47,540 bases of DNA from an uncultured Lachnospiraceae bacterium (lineage in GTDB: Bacteria; Bacillota; Clostridia; Lachnospirales; Lachnospiraceae). Of this stretch, positions 24,287 through 32,626 are shown one piece after another. A model generated the notes under the pieces. That model was not told where the DNA came from. It did no database searches and saw only the letters and a program-made list of their open reading frames with translations. Numbering within the stretch: position 1 is the first letter of the stretch; each line of letters begins with the position of its first letter. The position numbers and the translations under genes are program-made. The DNA lies in NCBI GenBank assembly GCA_947574135.1, contig CANPIM010000024.1, positions 1 through 47,540 of the forward strand, written 5' to 3'.

Positions 24287-24315
24287 TTGCAGTTTCTTAC
24301 CTCTCAGTATATAAT
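24287..24315 (+). promoter_or_regulatory. promoter of LysR gene 1
   Basis: TTGCAG (24287-24292), 17 bases, perfect TATAAT (24310-24315). A second TATAAT near 24341 lacks a good -35 box. The region is shared with the divergent symporter gene. Confidence 0.55.
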
Positions 24316-24400
24316 ATGTGAAAACATTTGTAAAATAGATAGTTATAATAGGAGGTATCGAAAAATTAGATGCTGAGGTTATAGACTAGGAGGAAAGAGC

Positions 24401-25273
24401 ATGGATCTTAAAAATCTTCAGACCTTTATTATGGTAGCGGAGCTGGGAAGCTTTACCAAGGCGGCGGAAAAGCTGGGCTATTCCCAGTCCACGGTTTCCT
24501 TTCAGATTAAACAGCTGGAGACAGAACTGAACACCCAGCTTTTTGAGCGGATCAACCACACGGTGGCCCTGACAGAGAGGGGAAGAGAGAGCCTGAAATA
24601 TGCCCATGAAATCGGCAAGCTGGCCCGGAAAATGGGGGAAGAGTCAGAGAGCGCCTCCCATGTCCAGGGGCATGTGCGGGTGGCTATGTCGGATTCCCTG
24701 TGCAGCCATCTGCTGGGAGAGAAGCTTCTCGATTTTTGGCGGCAATATCCGGGGATTACCCTCCAGGTAATCAACACAGGGACAGAAGAAATGTTTCGTC
24801 TCCTGGATCACAATGAGGCGGACTTTGTATTTACCCTGGACAGCCATATTTACAATGCAGAGTATGTGATTGTACAGGAGGAAAAGGTGGGGATGCATTT
24901 CGTGACAGGCATGGAGAATCCGTTGCGGGGGCGAAAGAGCCTGTCTCTTCGGGAACTGATCTGCCAGCCCTTTATCCTGACGGAAAAGGGCATGAGCTAC
25001 CGCAGGCTTATGGATGAGCGGCTGGCAGCTTTGTCCATGGAGGTACAGCCCATTTTGGAGGTGGGAAATACGGATGTGATCTGCCGTTTGGTGGAGCAGG
25101 GAGCCGGCATTTCTTTCCTGCCGGATTATGCCACAGAACAGTCCGTGGCAGAAGGCCGCATGAGCTACCTGGACACCCAGGAGCTTCCGGTAGAGGTCTG
25201 GAGGCAGATCCTCTACCACCGGGATAAATGGGTGTCGCCCCAGATGCAAAAAGTGATGGAGTTCTTCCGTTAA
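24401..25273 (+). CDS. LysR-family transcriptional regulator 1
   Basis: 290 residues. The N-terminal winged helix (NLQTFIMVAELGSFTKAAEKL, then SQSTVSFQIKQLETEL and the wing TVALTERG) is followed by a two-lobed periplasmic-binding-like effector domain. AGGAGG precedes the ATG. It is divergent from the AGCS symporter, the classical arrangement for a LysR regulator and its target, but the ligand is unknown. Confidence 0.92.
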   Translation: MDLKNLQTFIMVAELGSFTKAAEKLGYSQSTVSFQIKQLETELNTQLFERINHTVALTERGRESLKYAHEIGKLARKMGEESESASHVQGHVRVAMSDSLCSHLLGEKLLDFWRQYPGITLQVINTGTEEMFRLLDHNEADFVFTLDSHIYNAEYVIVQEEKVGMHFVTGMENPLRGRKSLSLRELICQPFILTEKGMSYRRLMDERLAALSMEVQPILEVGNTDVICRLVEQGAGISFLPDYATEQSVAEGRMSYLDTQELPVEVWRQILYHRDKWVSPQMQKVMEFFR

Positions 25274-25278
25274 TAAGC

Positions 25279-26652
25279 CTATATTTCCTGCCGCAGAGCC
25301 TTCACAATCTCCTCAAAATGCATGAAATGGGAGGCCTTGACCAGAATAGAGTCCCCTCGTGTCAAAAGCAGAGGAAGGGCAGCCATAAGCTCCTCCCGGG
25401 AGGCGAACCAGCGCACGGCCTGGCCCGGATTCTTGGCCCGGGCTCCCCGCTCCATCTCCCGGGACAGTTCTCCTGCCAGAAGCAAAACGTCAATGCCGGC
25501 GTCTACGGCGTGACAGCCTACATTGTAGTGGAGCAGCTTTTCATGGGTGCCCAGCTCTCCCATATCGCCCAAAATGGCCACCTTACGCCCCAAGGCATTG
25601 GAGAGCACATCCAGGGAAGCGCGCATGGACACGGGATTTGCGTTGTAGCAGTCGTCCAGAATGGTCCATTTTTCCGTGTGTATCAGGTGATTGCGGCCGC
25701 TGACTGGGGTCAGGCTCTCGATGCCAGCCTTGATTTCCTCCCAGGACAGTCCCAGGGAAAGGCCCACAGCTGTTCCGGCTAGGGCATTGTATACCATGTG
25801 CATGCCGGGGATGGGAATGGTAACCGTGATTTCCTGGCAGCCGTCTGTAATCCGGCACCGGATTCCGTCCAGTCCTAGGTTTTCCACCTGATCGGCATAG
25901 AGATCCTGCTCTGGGGACATGCCGAAAAAGGCGGGGGCGGGAGTGCGGGTCTCCTTCAGGGTAATCAGCTTGTCGTCGTCCCCGTTGGCAATAACCTTGG
26001 CTCCAGGCTGGGCAAAGTCAAACATTTCCGTTTTGGCCCGCAGGATGCCGTCCCGGTCCTTAAGACATTCCAGGTGGCACAGACCAATGTTGGTGAAAAC
26101 GCAAATGTTGGGCCGGGCCATTTTGCTGAGCCGGTGCATCTCTCCGAAATCGCTAATGCCCATTTCCACCACGGCAGCCTCATGGCTGTCCTGAATCTGC
26201 AGCAGGGTCAGGGGAAGCCCGATTTCATTGTTGAGATTTCCCTCTGTCTTCAGGGTGGAAAAACGCTGGGAGAGTACGGCTGCGATCATTTCCTTGGTGC
26301 TGGTCTTTCCCACGCTGCCGGTAATGCCCACAATGGGAATGGTCAGGGTGCTGCGATAGTATTCCGCTATATCTTTCAGGGCCTGTAAGGTGGAGGGCAC
26401 CTGGATGCAGGGGCCGGCCGGGTGCTCCGGCAGGGTCTCGCACACGCAGCAGGCAGCGCCCTTGGCAAAGACAGCGGGAATGTAGCTGTGGCCGTCCACC
26501 CGTTCTCCTTTGACGGCAAAAAACAAAAAGCCGGGCTGTATTTTGCGGCTGTCCTGGGCGGCCCCGGTGATTTCCTTGGCAAAGGCTTCCTGTGGCCCTG
26601 TATAGGAGCCGCCGCAGGCAGCCGTAATTTTTTCCAGAGTCATCTGTTTCAT
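25279..26652 (-). CDS. murF: UDP-N-acetylmuramoyl-tripeptide--D-alanyl-D-alanine ligase
   Basis: 457-residue Mur ligase that adds D-Ala-D-Ala to the UDP-MurNAc tripeptide in the cytoplasm. The N-terminal domain recognises the nucleotide (AAQDSRKIQPGFLFFAVKG), the ATP loop is GITGSVGKTST at 109-119, and the C-terminal domain includes ILDDCYNANPVSM. The frame is open to 26709; the ATG at 26652 is preceded at some distance by AGGAG, so the start is likely but not certain. It lies directly downstream of ddl, which makes its second substrate. Confidence 0.95.
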   Translation of the reverse strand: MKQMTLEKITAACGGSYTGPQEAFAKEITGAAQDSRKIQPGFLFFAVKGERVDGHSYIPAVFAKGAACCVCETLPEHPAGPCIQVPSTLQALKDIAEYYRSTLTIPIVGITGSVGKTSTKEMIAAVLSQRFSTLKTEGNLNNEIGLPLTLLQIQDSHEAAVVEMGISDFGEMHRLSKMARPNICVFTNIGLCHLECLKDRDGILRAKTEMFDFAQPGAKVIANGDDDKLITLKETRTPAPAFFGMSPEQDLYADQVENLGLDGIRCRITDGCQEITVTIPIPGMHMVYNALAGTAVGLSLGLSWEEIKAGIESLTPVSGRNHLIHTEKWTILDDCYNANPVSMRASLDVLSNALGRKVAILGDMGELGTHEKLLHYNVGCHAVDAGIDVLLLAGELSREMERGARAKNPGQAVRWFASREELMAALPLLLTRGDSILVKASHFMHFEEIVKALRQEI

Positions 26653-26730
26653 AATACAGGAATGCTCCTTTCTTCTTGGCGGATCGCGGATCTGGGCCGC
26701 GGAAAGCATAGTGTCTATGTGTTTTGTCTG

Positions 26731-27798
26731 TCAGATGTATTTCTGCAGGGAAACCTCCAGGATTTTCAGGCACAGGTCCCCGAAGCTCCATCCCAGAACC
26801 GCAGCCTCCTGGGGCAGAAGACTGGTGGGGGTCATACCCGGCAGGGTATTGGCCTCCAGGCAGTAGACGGAGTTGTCGGAAGAATCCAGCATAAAATCCA
26901 TGCGGGCATAGGCTTGCATGCCCAGGGCTTCAAAAACCTGTTCCGCATAGGACTGAATTTTTCGGGTCAGATCCTGGGGCAGGTCTGCCGGACAGGTCTC
27001 AATGGTGCTGCCGGCCTGATATTTATTCTTATAGTCATAAAAGCCCTGAAGGGGCGCAATTTCAATGATGGGAAGGGCTTTCCCCTGAATGACGCTGACG
27101 GAAAATTCCCGTCCGATGATAAATTGCTCCACAATCACGTCTTCCCCAAAGGAAAGGGCATCCTCCAGGGCTTTGGAAAGCTCCTCCGGGGAGTTCACCC
27201 GGTAGGCCCCCACGCTGGAGCCGCCGCAGGCGGTTTTCACCATACAGGGATAGGAGATCTGAGCCGGATCCGGCCTCTCCCCCTGCTTTACCACGCATCC
27301 CTTGGGGGTGGGAATGCCGTGTTTTTCAAAGAACTGCTTGGAAATGCCCTTGTCCATGGCCATGGCGCTGCTCAGGTAATCCGTTCCCGTGTAGCGGATA
27401 CCCATAAGATCAAAGGCGGCCTGGATCCGTCCATCCTCCCCGCCTGCGCCGTGAAGAGCCAGAAATACCATGTCCGCCTGATCGCAGAGAGCCAGCACAT
27501 TGGGACCGAACGCGCTTTTCCCTCCGTCCCTGCGCAGAGCCTTAACGGCCTCCAGATCGGGACTTGCCTCGGAGACGCCCTGGATGTCCCGGGCCCAGTC
27601 TATGTCCGCCTCAAAGAGGCCTTCCAGACAGTCGCCCGGCTCCTTGTAGCCCAGATACACATCCAGCAGGATCACCGGGAGGCCCTTTTCCTTCAGGGCA
27701 AGATATACCTGGCTTCCAGTGCTCAGGGACACGTCCCGCTCCGTGCTGATCCCCCCTGCCAGGACCACGATTTTCATAGATCTTATCTGATTTTCCAC
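26731..27798 (-). CDS. ddl: D-alanine--D-alanine ligase
   Basis: 355-residue ATP-grasp enzyme joining two D-alanines for the murein precursor. Motifs: LAGGISTERDVSLSTG, the HGAGGEDG loop, CMVKTACGGSSVG, and the omega-loop GFYDYKNKY with the Tyr/Lys pattern of D-Ala-D-Ala rather than D-Ala-D-Lac ligases. Start choice: the first ATG (27813) contains the ribosome site within its own codons, the ATG at 27777 has no site, and the GTG at 27798 has AGGAGG exactly six bases upstream. I therefore call a GTG start. murF follows 78 bases later. Confidence 0.93.
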   Translation of the reverse strand: MENQIRSMKIVVLAGGISTERDVSLSTGSQVYLALKEKGLPVILLDVYLGYKEPGDCLEGLFEADIDWARDIQGVSEASPDLEAVKALRRDGGKSAFGPNVLALCDQADMVFLALHGAGGEDGRIQAAFDLMGIRYTGTDYLSSAMAMDKGISKQFFEKHGIPTPKGCVVKQGERPDPAQISYPCMVKTACGGSSVGAYRVNSPEELSKALEDALSFGEDVIVEQFIIGREFSVSVIQGKALPIIEIAPLQGFYDYKNKYQAGSTIETCPADLPQDLTRKIQSYAEQVFEALGMQAYARMDFMLDSSDNSVYCLEANTLPGMTPTSLLPQEAAVLGWSFGDLCLKILEVSLQKYI

Positions 27799-27913
27799 AA
27801 ATTTCCTCCTCATAAATATCCGCCATTACATGGGCCAGTCTACTGTTCGCCAAATGATACGCCTTCCTTCGATCTTCTGTGTCATTTAGCGGAAAGTAAA
27901 CTGGCCGGTACAA

Positions 27914-28645
27914 TTAAATAAGCGCGGCATTTTTGTCCAGCATTTCCTGGATTTTCTGTTGCGTATAGGCGCCCAGGAACTTTCGTTCCTCCTTGGACAG
28001 CTCTTTGGGATAAATGGGCTCTCCATATTCCAGGATCACACGGCAGGGACGGATAAAAGGAAGATGATTTTCGAAAATCTCTGCGGAGTTGGTGATCGCC
28101 ATGGGAATAATGGGGCAGCCGGTCTTTTCCGCCATTTTCAGGCTCCCCTCCTTAAAGGGCATCATCTGATCCGTCCGGTTGCGGGTTCCCTCGGGGAAAA
28201 TGCAGATGGAGATTCCATTCTTAATGTATTCAATTCCCTGCAAAATAGTTTTCAATCCTGCCTTCATATCCTCCCGGTCCAGAAACAGGCAATAGAGAGC
28301 TTTCATCCAGTCCCGCAGGAGCCAGTAGCGCAGCATCTCCACCTTTGCCACATAGCCGGTGAGCCCCGGGCAGCGGGAGTAGGTGAGCAGAATATCAAAA
28401 TAGCTGCGGTGGTTGCCGATGTAGAGGACTGCCTGGTCTTTGGGCACATGTTCCTGCCCGATGACGGTGGTCTTTACGCCGGTGGTCCACAGGATCAGCT
28501 TGAATGCGCCCTGTACTATGCGCAGGCAGCTGTAGTCCTTGGCATGCCTGTTGAATTTGCCGACGATCCATTCCACCAGAAGAACCGGGATGCCCAGGAT
28601 CAGGAAGGAGAGGACGATAATTACCACCAGGATAAAACGTATCAT
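27914..28645 (-). CDS. 1-acyl-glycerol-3-phosphate acyltransferase (PlsC family)
   Basis: 243-residue membrane-bound acyltransferase that makes phosphatidic acid from lysophosphatidic acid. An N-terminal membrane helix (about 1-28) is followed by the catalytic HX4D motif NHRSYFD (His79, Asp84) and the substrate-binding FPEGTRNR at 150-157. Length is normal. It sits twelve bases after malQ on the same strand and upstream of ddl and murF, in a run of envelope genes. Confidence 0.92.
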   Translation of the reverse strand: MIRFILVVIIVLSFLILGIPVLLVEWIVGKFNRHAKDYSCLRIVQGAFKLILWTTGVKTTVIGQEHVPKDQAVLYIGNHRSYFDILLTYSRCPGLTGYVAKVEMLRYWLLRDWMKALYCLFLDREDMKAGLKTILQGIEYIKNGISICIFPEGTRNRTDQMMPFKEGSLKMAEKTGCPIIPMAITNSAEIFENHLPFIRPCRVILEYGEPIYPKELSKEERKFLGAYTQQKIQEMLDKNAALI

Positions 28646-28657
28646 TTGTTCACCACC

Positions 28658-30175
28658 TTATCTGCCAAACAGGTTTGTCATCTGTTTCAGTCCCTGAGCC
28701 AGGCCGCTGTTTAACATTCCTGATTCATAGCGCCAGGACCAGTTTCCTATGGGAGTGCCGGGCACATTCATACGGGCCTCGCTTCCCAGCTTCAGCACAT
28801 CCTGCAGCGGGAAAATGGCGTATTTGGCAATGGTGCCCAGACAAATGCGCATGAAGTCCCAGCTGATGCTGGAGCCGTCGGTGTTCATATAGCGGCGTAC
28901 CTTATCCCGGGAATACTCGGAGGCGTGGGCATACCAGCCAGCAGTAGTATCGTTATCGTGGGTTCCTGTATAACAGATGCAGTTGCGGGTGTCAAACTGG
29001 TGGGGCAGAAAGGTGCTTTCGTCCCCGTCATAGGCAAACTGCAGCACACGCATGCCTGGGAATCCGAAGGTATCCCTCAACTTTTCCACCTCTGGGGTGA
29101 TGATTCCCAGATCCTCCGCAAACAGCGGCAGTTCCCCGCCCAGGGCCTCCTGTACGGCGGTAAAAAGCTTTTCCCCGGGAGCTCGGTGCCAGGTGCCGCC
29201 CACTGCGTTGGGAGCCCCTGCAGGTACAGACCAGTAGGCCTCAAAGCCCCGGAAATGGTCAAGCCTGAGATAATCCACCTGATCCAGCTGGTTGCGGATC
29301 CGGGAAATCCACCAGGAAAAACCGTCGGCTTCATGGGCAGGCCAGTCGTAGAGCGGGTTGCCCCACAGCTGTCCCTCGGTGCAGAAATAATCAGGGGGCA
29401 CTCCGGCCACCTCTGTGGGATGCCCCTTTTCATCCAGCTTAAACAGCTTCTTGTTTCCCCATACATCCGCGCTGTCCAGGGCCACAAAGATGGGAAGATC
29501 CCCGATAATGGCAATGCTGCGCTCATTGGCGTAAGCTTTAAGCTTATACCACTGGGAGTGGAACAGATATTGCAGGAATTTATGATAATCAATGCAAGTT
29601 TTCAGCTTTTTGTTCCAGAAAATCAGATCCTGGGGAGTGGGATCCTGCAAGGAGGGCTCCCATTCCATCCAGCTGGCCCCCTCATGATATTCCTTTCCGG
29701 CCATGAATAGGCTGTACTGATCCAGCCAGAAGGCGTTGGCGATGCAGAAGGAATCGAATTCTTCCAGAAGATTTTTATCGGCAGTGTGAAGAAAGGCTTC
29801 AAATGCCTTTTCGTAAAGTTTGGTCTTATATTCCCGGACCGCGGGGAAATCCACCGAATTCGCGGAAAACTTGGGAATTTGGGCCACATCTTCTGGAGTC
29901 AGGAGCTGCTGCTTTACCAAAAGCTCCGGGCTGATCAGCAGGGTATTTCCTGCGAAAACAGAATAGCCCTGATAGGGGGAATCCCCCAGAGTGGTGGGAC
30001 AAAGGGGCAGAATCTGCCACAGATGCTGTCCCGCAGCGTGGAGAAAGTCCACAAAATCATAGGCGCCCTGTCCCAGATCCCCGATTCCGTAGGGAGAGGG
30101 GAAGGAAGTGGGATGCAGCAGAATGCCGCTGTAGCGGTAGTTGGTGTGATCGTCGGCTGAAGTTTTAAAATGCAT
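28658..30175 (-). CDS. malQ: 4-alpha-glucanotransferase (amylomaltase, GH77)
   Basis: 505 residues, the usual length of bacterial amylomaltase. It transfers malto-oligosaccharide segments during glycogen or maltodextrin use. The start YSGILLHPTSFPSPYGIGDLG is diagnostic. The nucleophile region is YLRLDHFRGFEAYW, the acid/base region PLFAEDLGIITPEV, and the third carboxylate lies in GTHDNDTTAGW. It is the first gene of a minus-strand run with the acyltransferase; no promoter was clear upstream. Confidence 0.95.
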   Translation of the reverse strand: MHFKTSADDHTNYRYSGILLHPTSFPSPYGIGDLGQGAYDFVDFLHAAGQHLWQILPLCPTTLGDSPYQGYSVFAGNTLLISPELLVKQQLLTPEDVAQIPKFSANSVDFPAVREYKTKLYEKAFEAFLHTADKNLLEEFDSFCIANAFWLDQYSLFMAGKEYHEGASWMEWEPSLQDPTPQDLIFWNKKLKTCIDYHKFLQYLFHSQWYKLKAYANERSIAIIGDLPIFVALDSADVWGNKKLFKLDEKGHPTEVAGVPPDYFCTEGQLWGNPLYDWPAHEADGFSWWISRIRNQLDQVDYLRLDHFRGFEAYWSVPAGAPNAVGGTWHRAPGEKLFTAVQEALGGELPLFAEDLGIITPEVEKLRDTFGFPGMRVLQFAYDGDESTFLPHQFDTRNCICYTGTHDNDTTAGWYAHASEYSRDKVRRYMNTDGSSISWDFMRICLGTIAKYAIFPLQDVLKLGSEARMNVPGTPIGNWSWRYESGMLNSGLAQGLKQMTNLFGR

Positions 30176-30327
30176 GGCTTTGAGTTCCTCTCAGGATAAA
30201 ATTGTATAAATGTTTGGCAGACCTGTGCAGACAGCACAAGGAGCCGAAACTTATAGATATTATAATCAAATTATCCGTAAAAAACAAGAATAATGGAAGC
30301 TTTTTCCCGATAAGATGTATGGATTGG

Positions 30328-30403
30328 GTTACCATTCACACCCACGCCAGTTTTTGAAAAGTTTTTATTTGATAAGGGTGTGAAAAGTAACATGGATTGT
30401 TAC
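30328..30403. promoter_or_regulatory. overlapping inverted repeats in the lipoprotein leader
   Basis: A 16-base arm at 30328-30343 pairs with 30376-30391 (14 of 16 positions). The GTAAC at the end of the second arm can instead pair with GTTAC at 30399-30403, just before the GGGAGG ribosome site. Two exclusive hairpins are therefore possible. It may be an operator or an RNA switch; nothing more can be said. Confidence 0.4.
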
Positions 30404-30422
30404 TGAGAAGGGAGGAGTTTTT

Positions 30423-30821
30423 ATGCGCAGAGTTTTTTTGCTGGGAATGATTGTAATTTTTTTATGCGGCTGCCAGCTGCAGACAGACAGCCGGGAGAAA
30501 GTGCGGGATCTGGAGTTTCTGGTGGTGGAGGAGGGGAAGGTGCCGGAGAAGCTTCTGGAGGCGGTGGAACAGAAGAAGGCGGAGCCTTTTAAGCTTACCT
30601 ATCAGGATCAGGGCAACCTGTATCTGTGCGCCGGGTACGGACAGCAGCCTACCGGGGGCTACAGCATTGCGGTGGAGGAGCTGTATCTGACAGAGAACGC
30701 CGTTTATTTTGACACCACCCTTATAGGGCCCGGGAAGGGGGAGACCCTGGCCGAGACCCCGTCCTATCCCTATATTGTGGTGATGACAGAGGATCCCGGA
30801 CTTCCGGTGGTGTTTCAGTAG
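30423..30821 (+). CDS. lipoprotein with a PrcB-like C-terminal domain
   Basis: 132 residues. A lipoprotein signal peptide ends in FLCGC (lipidated Cys17). The C-terminal half (YGQQPTGGYSIAVEELYL...TPSYPYIVVM) matches the PrcB C-terminal domain pattern, seen in proteins that assist surface proteases. It would be anchored on the outside of the membrane. A GGGAGG site precedes the ATG. It lies just upstream of sipL but is separated from it by a hairpin and a likely SigE promoter. Confidence 0.75.
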   Translation: MRRVFLLGMIVIFLCGCQLQTDSREKVRDLEFLVVEEGKVPEKLLEAVEQKKAEPFKLTYQDQGNLYLCAGYGQQPTGGYSIAVEELYLTENAVYFDTTLIGPGKGETLAETPSYPYIVVMTEDPGLPVVFQ

Positions 30822-30862
30822 GCCCGGTATGAAAGTGTTGTAAGGGAAAACATCCGGGCTTT
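30822..30862 (+). terminator. probable terminator after the lipoprotein gene
   Basis: GCCCGG at 30822-30827 pairs with CCGGGC at 30854-30859, with a smaller inner stem and TTT after it. The long loop and short T tract make it moderate. Confidence 0.4.
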
Positions 30863-30883
30863 GGCAGTGTTTTGCCAGGCCCG

Positions 30884-30912
30884 TCATAAATGGGGAAGCG
30901 CCGGCATATAGT
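30884..30912 (+). promoter_or_regulatory. SigE-type sporulation promoter of sipL
   Basis: TCATAAA (30884-30890), 14 bases, CATATAGT (30905-30912), which fits the mother-cell SigE consensus (ATA-rich -35, CATACANT -10, 13-15 spacer). It lies about 60 bases upstream of the sipL start. Confidence 0.5.
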
Positions 30913-30969
30913 GGTAAAAACAGCCAGAGGAAAAAGGACGGCAAAACAGAATTTTGAGGAGGTAAACAG

Positions 30970-32538
30970 GTGGAACTGGTTCGTAAAAATATCCATATGA
31001 GCAGACAGAAGGCCCGGGCCCTTTGGCAGATGACTATGGATGATGATTTTAATATCCCGGACAGCATGCAGGATGTGCAGCAGCTGATTCTGCATCAGGG
31101 AATGGTGGAGATCGGGGAGAGCAAGGCGGAAAAGGACCGGGTACGGCTCCGCGGCACCCTGAATTTCTCCGTGTTTTACGGGGAAGGCGGAGGCGTTTCC
31201 GTGCCCTGCAGCGTACAGGGAAAGCTGCCCTTTGATGAACAGATCCATATGGAGGGCGTACAGGAGGGAGAGACCATCCAGGTGAAATGGACCCTGGAGG
31301 ATTTGAATGTGTCGGTCATTCACTCCCGAAAGCTTAATATCAAGGCGCTGATCACCTTTGAACTCACGGCGGAGGAGCTGGTGGATGAAGAGATGGCGGT
31401 GGGCGTGCCGGAGGGACAGGAGGCGGAGACAAGATTCTGCCAGGTGTCCGTAGCCGGCCTTGCCGCTCAGAAGCGGGATACCTGCCGGGTTAAGGATGAG
31501 GTGATCCTGCCCATGAATCAGCCTAACATCGGAAAAATCCTCTGGCAGGAAACCGCGGTACGGGGTCTGGATGTACGGCTGGGGGAGGGGCAGGTATTTC
31601 TGAAAGGAGAGCTGCAGGTCTTTGTACTGTATCTGGGGGAAGAGGAGCCGGCAAAAACCTGGTGGCTTTCCCAGAATATTCCCTTCAGCACTCATGTGGA
31701 CTGCCCGGGCTGCCAGGAGCAGATGATCGGCCATGTGGATGTAAGCCTGCTTCACGGAGATGTGGAGGCAAAGCCGGATTATGACGGAGAGCTGCGGGTG
31801 CTGAATGTGGACGCTATTCTGGATGTAACCATGCGGATTTACGTGGAGGAGCATCTGAGCATGCTGTGCGACCTGTACAGCCCCTCCCGGGAACTGAGAC
31901 TTAAGAGCCGTCCGGCTTTCTGCCAGCGTCTTCTGGTGTCCAACGCCTCCCGCTGCCGTACCATGGACCGTCTGCCCATTACCCAGAGAGAGGCCCATAT
32001 TCTGCAGATCTGCAATGCCTCCGGAGAGGTAAAAGTGGATGAGGTGACAGTGACAGAACAGGGTCTTAAGGTAGAGGGCGCGGTTTTGGTCCAGGTGCTC
32101 TATGTGACAGAGGATGACCAGATGCCGTTTTGCTGCCTGGAGGGATCCCTTCCCTTTGAACATATTCTGGAGGCCCCGGGCATGGGAGAGGCCCCGGTTT
32201 ATTACCTCCAGGCCTCCCTGGAGCAGCTGCATGCAGCTATGGTCAGCGGGGAAGAGGTGGAGGTAAAGGCCTCGATTCTGCTCAATGGGCTGGTACTGGA
32301 GCCTCTGGAGCTTTCCCACATTGAAACGGTGGAGGAAGAGGCTCTGGATATGGAAAAAATCAATAATCTGCCCGGCATGCTCATCTATGTAGTGCAGCCG
32401 GGGGATACGCTGTGGGATATTGCCAAAACCTATCACACCACCATGGAGCAGGTACGAACCCTGAATGAAATGAGTCAGCAGGAGGTAAAGGCGGGACAGC
32501 GGTTGCTCCTGATGAAACAGATGGGCGGTTTTTCATAA
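30970..32538 (+). CDS. sipL: SPOCS (DUF3794) and LysM protein, SipL-like spore coat/cortex factor
   Basis: 522 residues. Several repeats of the DUF3794/SPOCS beta-sandwich fill about residues 30-440 (for example the KWTLEDLNVSVIHSRKLNIK segment). A C-terminal LysM module (YVVQPGDTLWDIAKTYHTT) lies at about 475-515. This is the architecture and length of clostridial SipL, which tethers the SpoIVA basal coat to the forespore membrane in the mother cell through its LysM domain. Start is GTG at 30970 with GAGGAGG seven bases upstream. The neighbours ispE, gntR and a spoIIR-like gene agree with the clostridial order. A long antisense frame over it is a shadow. Confidence 0.85.
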   Translation: MELVRKNIHMSRQKARALWQMTMDDDFNIPDSMQDVQQLILHQGMVEIGESKAEKDRVRLRGTLNFSVFYGEGGGVSVPCSVQGKLPFDEQIHMEGVQEGETIQVKWTLEDLNVSVIHSRKLNIKALITFELTAEELVDEEMAVGVPEGQEAETRFCQVSVAGLAAQKRDTCRVKDEVILPMNQPNIGKILWQETAVRGLDVRLGEGQVFLKGELQVFVLYLGEEEPAKTWWLSQNIPFSTHVDCPGCQEQMIGHVDVSLLHGDVEAKPDYDGELRVLNVDAILDVTMRIYVEEHLSMLCDLYSPSRELRLKSRPAFCQRLLVSNASRCRTMDRLPITQREAHILQICNASGEVKVDEVTVTEQGLKVEGAVLVQVLYVTEDDQMPFCCLEGSLPFEHILEAPGMGEAPVYYLQASLEQLHAAMVSGEEVEVKASILLNGLVLEPLELSHIETVEEEALDMEKINNLPGMLIYVVQPGDTLWDIAKTYHTTMEQVRTLNEMSQQEVKAGQRLLLMKQMGGFS

Positions 32539-32562
32539 AAATCCTTTCTTGTATTGCACAGT

Positions 32563-32605
32563 AAAATCGGTTATACTTTCTGGTAAGGAAAGCATAACCG
32601 ATTTT
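32563..32605 (+). terminator. long hairpin between sipL and ispE
   Basis: AAAATCGGTTAT (32563-32574) plus CTTTC pairs with GAAAG plus ATAACCGATTTT (32594-32605), with a single mismatched base. On the RNA it ends in TTTT and can act as terminator for sipL. Its 3' arm runs into a TATAAT at 32605-32610, a possible -10 box for ispE. Confidence 0.7.
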
Positions 32606-32626
32606 ATAATGGGGAGAAGAATACAT

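Noticed and set aside
26422-27921. 499-codon open frame on the plus strand
   Set aside because: It is antisense to murF and ddl, which have complete catalytic motifs.
30721-32436. 571-codon open frame on the minus strand
   Set aside because: It is antisense to sipL, whose SPOCS and LysM motifs, GTG start and ribosome site are clear. The antisense product has no recognisable motif.
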